Origin: Rhodanobacter sp. B05
GTDB lineage: Bacteria > Pseudomonadota > Gammaproteobacteria > Xanthomonadales > Rhodanobacteraceae
Assembly: GCF_002001085.1 (NCBI RefSeq)
Contig: NZ_MUNU01000019.1
Location: 558,001 to 622,000, forward strand
Length of the DNA stretch: 64,000 nt
Direction of reading: 5' to 3'
A program made the position numbers and the translations under genes. Under the pieces are notes generated by a model. The model was not told where the DNA came from. It saw only the letters and a program-made list of their open reading frames with translations, and made no database searches. Below, piece after piece: positions 50,255 to 58,954 of the stretch (position 1 is the stretch's first letter; each line of letters opens with the position of its first letter).

Positions 50255-51313
50255 ATGACCGCCAGCCTGTCCAGCCGGCTGCTGCGCTGGTTCGACCAGC
50301 ATGGCCGCAAGGACCTGCCGTGGCAGCGCGAAACCGCGCCGGGCGAGCGCGACGCGTACGGCGTATGGCTGTCCGAGGTGATGTTGCAGCAAACCCAGGT
50401 CGCCACCGTGGTCGGCTACTTCGAGCGCTTCGTGGCCGCATTGCCGACCTTGCGCGATCTCGCCGCGGCCGACGAGGACACCGTGCTGGCGCTGTGGTCG
50501 GGACTGGGTTACTACCGCCGCGCGCGCTTCCTGCACCAGGCCGCGCGGATCTGCGTGGCGCAACATGGCGGCGAACTGCCGCACGACTTCACCGCATTGA
50601 ATGCCCTGCCCGGCATCGGCCGCTCCACCGCCGGTGCCATCCTGGCCCAGGCGCACGGCGAGCGATTTCCCATTCTCGACGGCAACGTCAAGCGCGTGCT
50701 GACCCGTTACCACGGCGTCCACGGCGATCCCGCCGCGAGCGCCGTCGAGAAGCAACTGTGGCGACACGCCGAAGCGCATACGCCGAAGCAGCGCGTCGCG
50801 GACTACACCCAGGCGATCATGGACCTGGGCGCCACCGTCTGCGCGCGCTCACGCCCACGTTGCGAGACCTGTCCGCTCGCCGCCGATTGCACCGCCCATC
50901 GCGACGGCCTCACCGCGCAGCTGCCCACGCGCAAGGCGGTCAGGTCGATCCCCACCCGCGCCACCGTGATGCTGGTGCTGCGCGACAGGCAGCGGCGCGT
51001 TCTGCTGGAGCGGCGTGGTGCGCAGGGCGTCTGGTCGGGATTGTGGAGCCTGCCGGAAGCAGCCGATCCCGACCATGCCTGGCGCATCGCGCGGCAACAC
51101 GCCCGAATCGACGACGCGCAAGCCCTCGCGGCGTTCACCCACGTGTTCAGCCACTATCGCCTCGACATCGAACCTTTGCTGTTCGATCGCGTGACGGTAG
51201 GTGCCGGTGTCGCCGACAACCCGCAGCTGCGCTGGTGCAGCATCGGCGAACTCGATGCACTCGGTCTGCCGGCGCCGGTGCGGAAGCTGTTGCTCGGGAT
51301 TGACGGGGGATAG
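50255..51313 (+). CDS. mutY: A/G-specific adenine glycosylase MutY
   Basis: MutY removes adenine opposite 8-oxoguanine. The 352-residue protein has the catalytic Glu in SEVMLQQTQVATV (about 40-52), the helix-hairpin-helix LPGIGRSTAGAIL (about 116-128) with the catalytic Asp in LDGNVKRVL, a 4Fe-4S site (CARSRPRCETCPLAADC, about 194-210) and a C-terminal NUDIX-like domain (about 225-345) that reads 8-oxoG. ATG 50255. Confidence 0.97.
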   Translation: MTASLSSRLLRWFDQHGRKDLPWQRETAPGERDAYGVWLSEVMLQQTQVATVVGYFERFVAALPTLRDLAAADEDTVLALWSGLGYYRRARFLHQAARICVAQHGGELPHDFTALNALPGIGRSTAGAILAQAHGERFPILDGNVKRVLTRYHGVHGDPAASAVEKQLWRHAEAHTPKQRVADYTQAIMDLGATVCARSRPRCETCPLAADCTAHRDGLTAQLPTRKAVRSIPTRATVMLVLRDRQRRVLLERRGAQGVWSGLWSLPEAADPDHAWRIARQHARIDDAQALAAFTHVFSHYRLDIEPLLFDRVTVGAGVADNPQLRWCSIGELDALGLPAPVRKLLLGIDGG

Positions 51314-51348
51314 GCGGGTGTCATCGCCGTGGTCTCGGCCTTGGAAAG

Positions 51349-51460
51349 CCCCTCTCCCCTCGGGAGAGGGGTTGGGGTGAGGGTTCGGACGCAAGCGGAA
51401 CCTTCATGCCTGATCCGCACCCTCATCCGGCGCTTCGCGCCACCTTCTTCCGAGGGGAGA
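51349..51460. repeat. CCCTCTCCC-type intergenic repeat
   Basis: CCCCTCTCCC (51349-51358) and GGGAGAGGGG (51362-51371) form a 10-bp hairpin, followed by TTGGGGTGAGGG; a second part with CCCTCATCC and CCGAGGGGAGA (51450-51460) complements the first. This is the common intergenic repeat of many GC-rich proteobacteria, here between two convergent genes, where it may end both transcripts. Confidence 0.7.
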
Positions 51461-51525
51461 AGGGCACGTCGGCAAGCAACGCGCTCTCCCCCGTAGCGAC
51501 CGAGGGGAGTGGGGCTTTTCGTGGC

Positions 51526-53664
51526 TTACTTCGACGCCGCTTCCGGTGCCGTCCAATGCTTCAACCACGCATTCACCGTGTCATGCCACTGCACGCTGTT
51601 GTGCGGCTTCAGCACCCAGTGGTTCTCGTCGGGGAAGGTCAGGAATTCGCTGGGGATGCCGCGGCGCTGCAACGCGGTGAACGCGCCCAGGCCCTGGGTG
51701 ATCGGGATGCGGAAATCGTCGTCGCTATGCACCACCAGCATCGGCACGCGCCAGTCCTTGACGTGGTCGATCGGGTTGAACTTCTCGTAGTTCTGCGGCA
51801 CCTCGTATTGCGGGCCGCCGTTTTCCTTTTCCTCGAACCACAGTTCTTCGGTGGCGTAATACATCATGCGCGCATCGAACACGCCGTCATGGTCGACCAG
51901 GCACTTCCACGGCTGGTTCCACACGCCCGCCATCCAGTACACCATGTAGCCGCCGTAGCTGGCACCCAGGGCGCAGGCGCGGTCGCCGTCGAGGAACTTG
52001 TACTTGTCCAGCGCAGCCTTCCAGCCCAGCTTCAGGTCTTCCAGCGGCTTGCCGCCCCAGTCGCCGGAAATCGCGTCGGTGAACTTCTGGCCGTAGCCGG
52101 TGGAGCCGTGGAAGTTGATCGTGACCACGGCAAAACCCTGGCCGGCATAGGTCTGCGGGTTCCAGCGATAGCTCCAGCCGTTGGTCATCGCACCCTGCGG
52201 GCCACCGTGGATGATGAAGGCGACCGGGTAGGTCTTGCCTTTCTGGTAGTCGACCGGCTTGACCACGTAGCCCTGCACGGTCTCGTTGTTCCAGCCGACG
52301 AAATTGAAGAACTGGAAGTCGCCGACCCTGGCCTCCTTCAGATCCTCGGCGTTGAAGTGGGTGACCTGTTTCAAGCCAGCGCCATCGGCCCTGGCCCGGC
52401 GCAAATCAAGCGTGTACAGGTCGGCCGGCCGTTTCAGGTCGTCGCGTGACAGCAGAAGCTTGCCGGCTGCCAGCGAAAATTCGTTCACCGTGCCGGCACC
52501 GGACAGACTGCGCACCTGGCCGTTGGCCGGGTCGATCGCGAACAGCGGGTGCTGGCCCTCGTCATCGGCGCTGGCGTACAGGGTCTTGCCATCGGCGGAA
52601 ATCGCCAGGCCGCCGGGCGAGCGATCCCACTTCGGGTCCACCTCGTGGATCGCACCGGTAGCCAGGTCCATCGCCATGATGGCGAAGCGATCCGCCTCGA
52701 AACCCGGCGTCTTCATCGCCAGGTAGTACAGCGTCCTGCCGTCCGGCGACGGCACCGGATACGCGTCCCAGGCCTTGTTCGCCGCGGTGAGGTTGGTGGG
52801 CGCGGCCGAACCGTCCACCGGCACGCGATAGATGTCGAAATTGGTCGACCACGGCTCGCTGGTGCCAGCGATGCGCACATCGAAATAGACGCTCTTGCCA
52901 TCCGGCGCGAACGCAAACTCGCTGTCGTCGCCGAACGGCTTGCTCGGCACGTCGCCGTCGATACCACGGCTCAGCAGGGTCGGCTCGGCGGGCAGCTGGC
53001 CATCGGCGCCGAACGTGCCCACGAACAGCTGATTGCGCCGGCCATTCGCCCAGGTGTCCCAGTGCCGCACGAACAATTTCTTGTACAGCGTACCGCTGGC
53101 CTTGTCCTGCTTGCGCGCCTCGATACGCTGCTCGGTGCAGGCCAGGCTGGCGCAGTCGGTGAACACTTCATAGGACAGCAGCACCTGCTTGCCGTCGGGC
53201 GACAGCTTGTAGTCGTTGATGTCCAGCGGCCCGTGACTCACCTGCAGCGCCGCAGGATGGCTGACCAGGTTCAAGCCATCCTTGCCGCCCAGGTCGACCC
53301 GCCACAGCTGCGCCACATCCTTCGCCGACGCGGTGAAATACAGGCTGTGCCCATCCGCCGACCAGCGCGCCGACGAGCCCTTGTCCACCACCTTCACCGG
53401 CCTGGCGTCCTTGCCCGCCAGATCCAGCACGTAGATCGCGTTGACCCCTTTGTTCGCCGCGTAATCCGTGCTGCGCACGCCGAATGCCGCGTAGCGCCCG
53501 TCCGGCGACAACTGCGGATCACTGACCCGATCCATCATCACCATGTCGCGCACGTTGAACGCATGCGAGCCCTGGACCTTGACGAAGCTGGTGTCGACGA
53601 CATCGCCCGCCAACGCAGGGGACGCCGCCAGGGCAAGCAGCAGGGCGGCTATCAGAGGTTTCAT
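51526..53664 (-). CDS. S9 family periplasmic peptidase (dipeptidyl-peptidase 5-like)
   Basis: This 712-residue serine peptidase has a signal peptide (1-19, ending ALA), a beta-propeller with SPDG motifs (for example residues 53 and 154) and an alpha/beta-hydrolase end with Ser569 in GASYGG, Asp near 650 in HSDDDFRIP and His682 in ENHWV. It resembles DPP5-type dipeptidyl peptidases, which release dipeptides from oligopeptides in the periplasm. ATG 53664 is preferred; the frame extends upstream without a good signal peptide. It is a single gene. Confidence 0.93.
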   Translation of the reverse strand: MKPLIAALLLALAASPALAGDVVDTSFVKVQGSHAFNVRDMVMMDRVSDPQLSPDGRYAAFGVRSTDYAANKGVNAIYVLDLAGKDARPVKVVDKGSSARWSADGHSLYFTASAKDVAQLWRVDLGGKDGLNLVSHPAALQVSHGPLDINDYKLSPDGKQVLLSYEVFTDCASLACTEQRIEARKQDKASGTLYKKLFVRHWDTWANGRRNQLFVGTFGADGQLPAEPTLLSRGIDGDVPSKPFGDDSEFAFAPDGKSVYFDVRIAGTSEPWSTNFDIYRVPVDGSAAPTNLTAANKAWDAYPVPSPDGRTLYYLAMKTPGFEADRFAIMAMDLATGAIHEVDPKWDRSPGGLAISADGKTLYASADDEGQHPLFAIDPANGQVRSLSGAGTVNEFSLAAGKLLLSRDDLKRPADLYTLDLRRARADGAGLKQVTHFNAEDLKEARVGDFQFFNFVGWNNETVQGYVVKPVDYQKGKTYPVAFIIHGGPQGAMTNGWSYRWNPQTYAGQGFAVVTINFHGSTGYGQKFTDAISGDWGGKPLEDLKLGWKAALDKYKFLDGDRACALGASYGGYMVYWMAGVWNQPWKCLVDHDGVFDARMMYYATEELWFEEKENGGPQYEVPQNYEKFNPIDHVKDWRVPMLVVHSDDDFRIPITQGLGAFTALQRRGIPSEFLTFPDENHWVLKPHNSVQWHDTVNAWLKHWTAPEAASK

Positions 53665-53952
53665 CAGGGGTTCCTTGAAGGTGGCTGGAAACGTTGACGG
53701 TAAGCTGCGCGGGCGTGGCCGGCAAGCGTCGAGATACCTGCCGCACCCGCTGCCTCCCACTCCGTGACAATCCGGCACGGCTTGAAGGGGTTGAGAAATC
53801 CTCAAAATCAGCTGAAACAGTGCGCTTCAGTCTGGCACGCCAGCACTCCCACGCGTGCCCCTCCAACAGCCCGGTCCGGTGTCTAGGCAGTGCGCTACCA
53901 TCTGACTGCGCTGCGGGGACGCCACCCCGGGCCGTCGCAATGGGTATCGGAT

Positions 53953-54903
53953 ATGCAGGCAAGCACCGTCGTGTCGCTCGTCGTTCCTTTCTATAACGAA
54001 GGGGTCGGTGTCGACGCATTTTTCAAAGCCATCGGCGCGACACTCGCAAGCGTCGATGCGGTGACATTCGAGATTGTATGCATCGACGACGGCAGCAAGG
54101 ACGATACGCTGGCGCGGTTGCTCACCGCGTCGCGATCCGACCCGCGGATCAAGATCCTCGAACTGTCGCGCAATTTCGGCAAGGAAGCGGCGCTGACTGC
54201 GGGCCTCGATGTTGCCACGGGCGACGCGGTGATTCCGATGGACGCCGACCTTCAGGACCCGCCCGAACTGATCATCCGGATGATCGAAAAGTGGCGCCTT
54301 GGCGCCGACGTGGTGCTGGCGCGGCGCATCGATCGCAACGGGGACTCGGTGGCGAAACGCGGCACCGCAAACCTGTTCTACAAGATCCACAATCACGTTT
54401 CCCACGTGGAAATACCGGCCAACGTCGGCGATTTCCGCTTGATGAACCGCGCCTCCGTCGAGGCGTTGAAGCGCCTGCCGGAACGACAGCGGTTCATGAA
54501 GGGCATGTTTGCGTGGATCGGATTTCATACCGACGTGGTCGATTACACGCGCCAGCCCAGGTCGGCGGGCACGAGCAAGTTCACCGGCTGGAAGCTGTGG
54601 AACTTCGCACTCGAGGGATTCACCAGCTTCAGCAGTGCCCCGCTGCGCATATGGACCTACATCGGTGCATTCAGCACGCTGCTGACCCTGATCTACCTGA
54701 TTTTCATCGTCACCCGGACACTAATCTACGGCGTGGACGTGCCGGGCTACGCCTCGCTGCTGGTGACGGTCCTGTTCTTCGGCAGCCTGCAACTGCTCAG
54801 CGTCGGCATTCTCGGCGAATACATCGGCCGGATCTACACCGAGTCGAAGCAACGACCGGTGTATGTCGTGCGTCAGGTCTACGGCAACAGCGATGAATCC
54901 TGA
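53953..54903 (+). CDS. Polyprenyl-phosphate glycosyltransferase (GT2, GtrB/DPM1-like)
   Basis: This 316-residue membrane enzyme puts a sugar on undecaprenyl phosphate at the cytoplasmic face. It has the GT2 start VSLVVPFYNEG (about 7-17), CIDDGSKD, the DxD motif MDADLQDPPE (about 97-106) and two C-terminal membrane helices (about 237-262 and 272-297), as in GtrB. ATG 53953 gives MQASTVVSLVV. It overlaps the methyltransferase by 11 bases, and a GtrA flippase follows, so these form one glycosylation unit. The sugar is not known. Confidence 0.93.
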   Translation: MQASTVVSLVVPFYNEGVGVDAFFKAIGATLASVDAVTFEIVCIDDGSKDDTLARLLTASRSDPRIKILELSRNFGKEAALTAGLDVATGDAVIPMDADLQDPPELIIRMIEKWRLGADVVLARRIDRNGDSVAKRGTANLFYKIHNHVSHVEIPANVGDFRLMNRASVEALKRLPERQRFMKGMFAWIGFHTDVVDYTRQPRSAGTSKFTGWKLWNFALEGFTSFSSAPLRIWTYIGAFSTLLTLIYLIFIVTRTLIYGVDVPGYASLLVTVLFFGSLQLLSVGILGEYIGRIYTESKQRPVYVVRQVYGNSDES

Positions 54904-55627
54904 AGCCTACGTGGAAATGGCCAGCACGGAATCCGTGCACTGGTGGTTCCGCGGGCGCCGGAAAATCCTCGACCGCATCATCGGGACCATGGCGCTGCCA
55001 CGCGCGGCCCGCATCCTCGAGGTGGGCTCGGGGACCGGTGGCAACCTGATGATGCTGTCCCGGCACGGCAACGTGAGCGCCCTCGAAATGGACGAGAGCG
55101 CCAGAAAGCTCTCGTCCGAGAAAACCCAAGGCCGATTCACCATACGCGCCGGCAGTTGCCCGGACGACATCCCCTTCGCGGGCGAGCAATTCGATCTCAT
55201 CTGCATGTTCGACGTGCTCGAGCACATCGACGAAGACGTGCAGACGCTCGCGGCGCTTCGAAACCATCTTGCGCCCGGTGGACGGATGCTCATCACCGTG
55301 CCCGCGTACCGCTGGCTGTGGAGTGCGCATGACGTCTTCCTGCACCACAAGCGGCGCTACACCGCCCGCACCCTGCGTCGGGTCTTCACCGAGAGTGGCC
55401 TGTCCATCGACCGCATCACCTACTTCAACACGCTGCTGCTGCCGCTGGCGACCGTGGCGCGACTGAAGGATCGCATCGTCTCCCGCAAGCGGGCGTCCGG
55501 CACGAAAATTCCGGCATCGCTCATCAACTCGACCCTCTACGCGATTTTCTCCAGCGAACGGCGCATGCTGACCCGCTTCAACCTTCCGGCCGGCGTCTCG
55601 CTGATGGGCATCGTCCGTGCAGGATAG
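54893..55627 (+). CDS. Class I SAM-dependent methyltransferase
   Basis: This 244-residue protein has the SAM motif I ILEVGSGTGGNLMML (about 42-56), the acidic LEMDESARK and motif IV LICMFDVLEHIDEDV (about 102-116). The start MNPEAYVEMASTESVHWWFR is typical of methyltransferases near polyprenyl-sugar genes. It overlaps the GT2 gene and the GtrA gene on both sides, which argues for action on the same lipid-linked sugar or product; the substrate is unknown. Confidence 0.88.
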   Translation: MNPEAYVEMASTESVHWWFRGRRKILDRIIGTMALPRAARILEVGSGTGGNLMMLSRHGNVSALEMDESARKLSSEKTQGRFTIRAGSCPDDIPFAGEQFDLICMFDVLEHIDEDVQTLAALRNHLAPGGRMLITVPAYRWLWSAHDVFLHHKRRYTARTLRRVFTESGLSIDRITYFNTLLLPLATVARLKDRIVSRKRASGTKIPASLINSTLYAIFSSERRMLTRFNLPAGVSLMGIVRAG

Positions 55628-56018
55628 GAACTGGCGCGGGCCGCCCTGGTTCATGCGGCTCATCCGATTCGGCATCACCGGGCTGATCGCCACCGGCATC
55701 CACGTGGTGGTCGCCATGGCCCTGATCGCCTGGCTGAGCACGTTGCCGTACGTGGCCAATCCGATCGCATTCCTGACGGCCACCGGGTTCTCCTATGCCA
55801 CCAATACCTTGTGGAGCTTCTCCAGCCGCATGGATCACCAAACCCTGCGGCGCTACGCATGCGTTGCCCTGTTCGGCCTCATCGCAACCACGGCGATCGC
55901 CGCCACCGCCGAAGCCGCACACCTGGACTACCGCATCGGGATACTGCTGGTGATCGCCCTCGTCACGCCGGCTACCTTCGCGCTGCACAGTCTGTGGACC
56001 TATCGACCGGTGCGCTGA
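55617..56018 (+). CDS. GtrA family polyprenyl-sugar flippase
   Basis: This 133-residue protein has four membrane helices (about 15-36, 44-60, 79-98, 105-124) and the GtrA pattern LIRFGITGLIATGIHVVVAM (about 15-34) and NPIAFLTATGFSYATNTLWS. GtrA proteins move undecaprenyl-phosphate sugars across the inner membrane. Start GTG 55617, inside the methyltransferase gene (11-base overlap). Confidence 0.9.
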   Translation: MQDRNWRGPPWFMRLIRFGITGLIATGIHVVVAMALIAWLSTLPYVANPIAFLTATGFSYATNTLWSFSSRMDHQTLRRYACVALFGLIATTAIAATAEAAHLDYRIGILLVIALVTPATFALHSLWTYRPVR

Positions 56019-56168
56019 CCCGGCGGTGTCGCGCCCACGCCAGTCCAGCGATGCATGCTTCCCCCTCCCTGCCGACGCGGCAACGTTTTGCGCGGGCGAG
56101 TAACGCATTCCGCCAGCGAGTCTTCGTCATGCATACTGCCTTTTCACATGACACCAGACGGTCCAAGC

Positions 56169-57527
56169 ATGCCCAAGACTGATTCAGCCAACCGCAACCG
56201 CTGGCACTGGTGGCTTCTTCTGTCATGCGTGGGGTTGTTTGCGTTCGCGTTTCGCTACTACTACGTCGTCCATGCCGAGGTTTATCAACCAGCCAACCAC
56301 ACCAACGTTCGCGGCGACGCCGTCGACTACTACAACTACGCGCGCAACCTGAGCCAGTACGGGGTGTTCTCCAAGGCACGCGCCGACGCGGACGTCGTCG
56401 TCGGCGACAGCTATCGCGACCCCGGCTACCCCGTGTTTCTGGCCGCCTGGATGAAATTGTTCCCGCAATGGAACAGCTGGTACTCGGCAGTACTGCTCTC
56501 GCAAGCCTTGCTGGGGGCACTGACCGTGGTCCTCATGATATGGCTGGGCCGGGCGTGGATGCCTTCGCCGTGGCTGGCCGCGGCGGGGGTGTTGATGGCG
56601 GTCTGGCCGCACAGCGTGGTCATGTGCAGCTACCTGTTGACCGAAACCCTGACCGGTTTTCTGCTGGCGCTTGGCCTGCTGCTGCTGCGTGTCGCACTCG
56701 ACAAGCGAAGTCCTGGCTGGGCCGCCACCAGCGGTCTGGCACTCTCGATGGGCGCCTTGACCAACGCCGTCCTGTTGCCGCTGGCGCCTCTGCTGGCGAT
56801 ATACCTGCTGCTGCGGCGCAAGATTCCCGTGCGCATGTTCGCAGGCCTTCTTGTCGGCGGTCTTGCCCTGACCGTGCCCTGGGGTATTCGCAACAGCCTG
56901 GTTCCGTCGGGGCCGTCATCCTCGCAGGGCAGGGCCCTGGAGAATCTGGTGCAGGGTTCGTGGCCGAGCTTCCAGGACGCTTACGCCGCAGCCATGAAAC
57001 ACGACCCCGCCGGGGAATTCATCCTGCACGTGATTGAACAGGAAACTACGCTGTTGCAGAACGACCGCGTTGCCGGACTCGAGCGCATCGGGCGACGCAT
57101 GCGACGCGATCCGTGGCAATACGTCAGGTGGTATCTGGGCAAACCGGCATTGTTCTGGGGCTGGAACATCCGTATCGGGCAAGGCGACATCTACGTCTAT
57201 CCCACCCGCCATTCGCCGTTCGAAAGCAATACCTTGTATGAGGTGGCCAAGGCGGTCAGTCGCGCCCTCAACCCGCTGCTGCTGATGCTGGTGCTGGCGG
57301 GGGGATTGATTGCTGCATTCGCCCGGCGATGGAACCAGCACGGCGTCGCGACGGTGGCATTCACCGCACTGTTTGCCACGGCGGTCTACTGCACGCTGCA
57401 GGCCGAGCCACGGTATTCGATCCCGTTTCGCGGCCTCGAGATCATGCTGGCCGTGTTCGTGGTCCATCGCCTTGGCCAGTGGATCCTGGACTTCAGGAAG
57501 CCAGCCGCGAACCAATCCCTGCGATAA
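56169..57527 (+). CDS. GT-C type membrane glycosyltransferase (GT39/GT83-like)
   Basis: This 452-residue protein has about ten membrane helices and a GT-C shape: the first periplasmic loop carries acidic residues (GDAVDYYNYARNLSQYGVF, about 42-60, and YRDPGYPVFLAAWM, about 79-92), and the C-terminal part has EPRYSIPFRG. Such enzymes take a sugar from a polyprenyl phosphate on the periplasmic side. With the GT2 and GtrA genes upstream it would complete a three-part Gtr-like system. Start ATG 56169 or 56148 (7 residues longer). Confidence 0.8.
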   Translation: MPKTDSANRNRWHWWLLLSCVGLFAFAFRYYYVVHAEVYQPANHTNVRGDAVDYYNYARNLSQYGVFSKARADADVVVGDSYRDPGYPVFLAAWMKLFPQWNSWYSAVLLSQALLGALTVVLMIWLGRAWMPSPWLAAAGVLMAVWPHSVVMCSYLLTETLTGFLLALGLLLLRVALDKRSPGWAATSGLALSMGALTNAVLLPLAPLLAIYLLLRRKIPVRMFAGLLVGGLALTVPWGIRNSLVPSGPSSSQGRALENLVQGSWPSFQDAYAAAMKHDPAGEFILHVIEQETTLLQNDRVAGLERIGRRMRRDPWQYVRWYLGKPALFWGWNIRIGQGDIYVYPTRHSPFESNTLYEVAKAVSRALNPLLLMLVLAGGLIAAFARRWNQHGVATVAFTALFATAVYCTLQAEPRYSIPFRGLEIMLAVFVVHRLGQWILDFRKPAANQSLR

Positions 57528-57605
57528 GGGTCGCCGGTCGGCCCGCAAATCAACATCACGGTACGACTCCAATTTGTGATGCGGCGCACGTGGCGGTTTT
57601 CATCT

Positions 57606-57622
57606 CGGTACAAAACGTGCTT
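57606..57622 (+). promoter_or_regulatory. Candidate sigma-54 promoter of the first pilin gene
   Basis: CGGTACAAAACGTGCTT has GG (57607-57608) and GC (57619-57620) exactly 10 bases apart, the -24/-12 arrangement of sigma-54, with GTAC/TGCTT close to consensus. It is 31 bases before the pilin ATG at 57653. Type IV pilin genes are often sigma-54/PilR controlled. Confidence 0.55.
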
Positions 57623-57652
57623 GTCCCCTGACGAACTCCAGGGGAATCCACC

Positions 57653-58099
57653 ATGTCACGCCAGCGCCAGCGCCAATCCGCCGGTTTTACCTTGATCGAA
57701 TTGATGATCGTCGTGGCCATCATCGCCATCCTCGCCGCCATCGCCATCCCCGCGTATCAGGACTATCTGATCCGCGCGCAGGTATCCGAGGGCCTGGTGC
57801 TGGCTGGCGGCGCCAAGGCCGCAGAATGGGACTTCGTTTCCAACACCGGACGAATGCCCAAGAACAACGAGTCAGCGGGACTGGCTCAAAGTACCTCAAT
57901 CCTCGGCACTTATGTCTCGGGCCTGGACGTGGCGCCAGCCGGAAAAATCACCGTGTCGTTCAATACCGCCAAGGCGAACGTGGCGATCCAATCGAGCACC
58001 TTGGTGCTGTCGGCACTCACTCACGCCGGCAGCATCACTTGGGCGTGCAGCGGAGGCACGGTGCCCAACAAGTACCTGCCATCGTCCTGCCGCACCTGA
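57653..58099 (+). CDS. Type IV major-pilin-like protein (first of tandem pair)
   Basis: This 148-residue prepilin has an 11-residue leader ending in Gly, the class IVa cleavage site [12 protein letters not shown] with Glu at position 5 of the mature chain, and the hydrophobic assembly helix. Cys in ITWACSGG and Cys in LPSSCRT near the end form the D-region loop. The first 55 residues are almost the same as in the pilin at 58439, while the head differs, so the two arose by duplication. A ribosome site AGGGGAA lies before ATG 57653. Confidence 0.93.
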   Translation: MSRQRQRQSAGFTLIELMIVVAIIAILAAIAIPAYQDYLIRAQVSEGLVLAGGAKAAEWDFVSNTGRMPKNNESAGLAQSTSILGTYVSGLDVAPAGKITVSFNTAKANVAIQSSTLVLSALTHAGSITWACSGGTVPNKYLPSSCRT

Positions 58100-58151
58100 T
58101 GCCTGTCTGTCGCGAGGACGAAACAACACAAACTGACAAAACACGTCACTA

Positions 58152-58193
58152 ATTGCCGCGCCACGCCAGCCTCCAGGCTGACGTGGCGGCAAT
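58152..58193 (+). terminator. Long hairpin after the first pilin gene
   Basis: ATTGCCGC...CAGCCT and AGGCTG...GCGGCAAT form a strong, nearly perfect hairpin of about 19 bp with a 2-4-base loop, 52 bases after the stop. No T-run follows, so it may protect the mRNA end rather than terminate alone. The rest of 58100-58438 has no gene. Confidence 0.55.
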
Positions 58194-58297
58194 AAACGGA
58201 ACAGGACGATTCCGGACACACCAGTGCTTGCGGCCTTTCGTGACGAGAGGCACAATCCCCGAGCCTGCGGTATGCGGGAATACACCAGCGGCAGATG

Positions 58298-58314
58298 TGG
58301 CACGCAAACTGCTT
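58298..58314 (+). promoter_or_regulatory. Sigma-54 promoter of pilA
   Basis: TGGCACGCAAACTGCTT matches the -24/-12 consensus very well (TGGCACG, 10 bases between GG at 58299-58300 and GC at 58311-58312). It gives a predicted start near 58324 and a 5' leader of about 115 bases before ATG 58439. PilA expression is sigma-54/PilRS dependent in Pseudomonas and Xanthomonas. Confidence 0.8.
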
Positions 58315-58438
58315 CGTCTGCTGCGAGCTTCCTGGTCGTTCCTGACCATGAGTATGGGGTCCGATCCTGCCTAGGGGGATCCGGGACCGGGGCTCAGGGG
58401 GCATCAACGGTTAGCTAACCATCCATAGAGGAACCACC

Positions 58439-58885
58439 ATGAAGAAGATGCAGAAAGGCTTTACCCTGATCGAACTGATGATCGTGGTTGCGATCATCGC
58501 GATCCTCGCCGCCATCGCCATTCCCGCCTACCAGGATTACCTGGTGCGCGCGCAGGTGTCTGAAGGCGCCACCCTGATGGACGGCGGCAAGACGGCGGTT
58601 GCCGAGTTCTACAGCAACTACGGCAGGCTCCCGGGAACCAACCAATCCGCAGGTCTGGCCACGGCCGCCTCCATCAACGGTAGCTACGTCAAGGACGTGA
58701 CCGTGACTAGCACCGGCATTCTCACCGCCGAATATGCCAGCGGCACTCCGCAAAAAGCGAACAATGCCATCGATACAAAGGTGCTGTCGCTCTCGCCGAT
58801 CACCACCGGTGGCAGCATGAAGTGGTCCTGCACCAATGCACTGACCACCGTGCCGACCAAGTACCTGCCGTCGTCCTGCCGTTAA
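58439..58885 (+). CDS. pilA: Type IV major pilin
   Basis: This 148-residue prepilin has a short leader MKKMQKG and the processing site [15 protein letters not shown], with Glu5 of the mature protein. The head carries the D-region Cys pair (MKWSCTNA and LPSSCR at the end). It has a clear sigma-54 promoter, ribosome site GAGGAA before the ATG and a terminator behind it, so it is probably the main structural pilin. Two TMTC-like glycosyltransferases follow, in the place where TfpO or TfpW lies in P. aeruginosa. Confidence 0.95.
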   Translation: MKKMQKGFTLIELMIVVAIIAILAAIAIPAYQDYLVRAQVSEGATLMDGGKTAVAEFYSNYGRLPGTNQSAGLATAASINGSYVKDVTVTSTGILTAEYASGTPQKANNAIDTKVLSLSPITTGGSMKWSCTNALTTVPTKYLPSSCR

Positions 58886-58911
58886 TCGCTGGCGATTGCC
58901 CGTGTGTCCCG

Positions 58912-58943
58912 AAGGGCCGCCTCGTGCGGCCCTTCTTCATTTG
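58912..58943 (+). terminator. Intrinsic terminator of pilA
   Basis: AAGGGCCGC (58912-58920) and GCGGCCCTT (58926-58934) make a 9-bp stem with a 5-base loop, followed by CTTCATTT. It is 27 bases after the pilA stop and just before the next gene. Confidence 0.75.
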
Positions 58944-58954
58944 CCGGACTGTCC

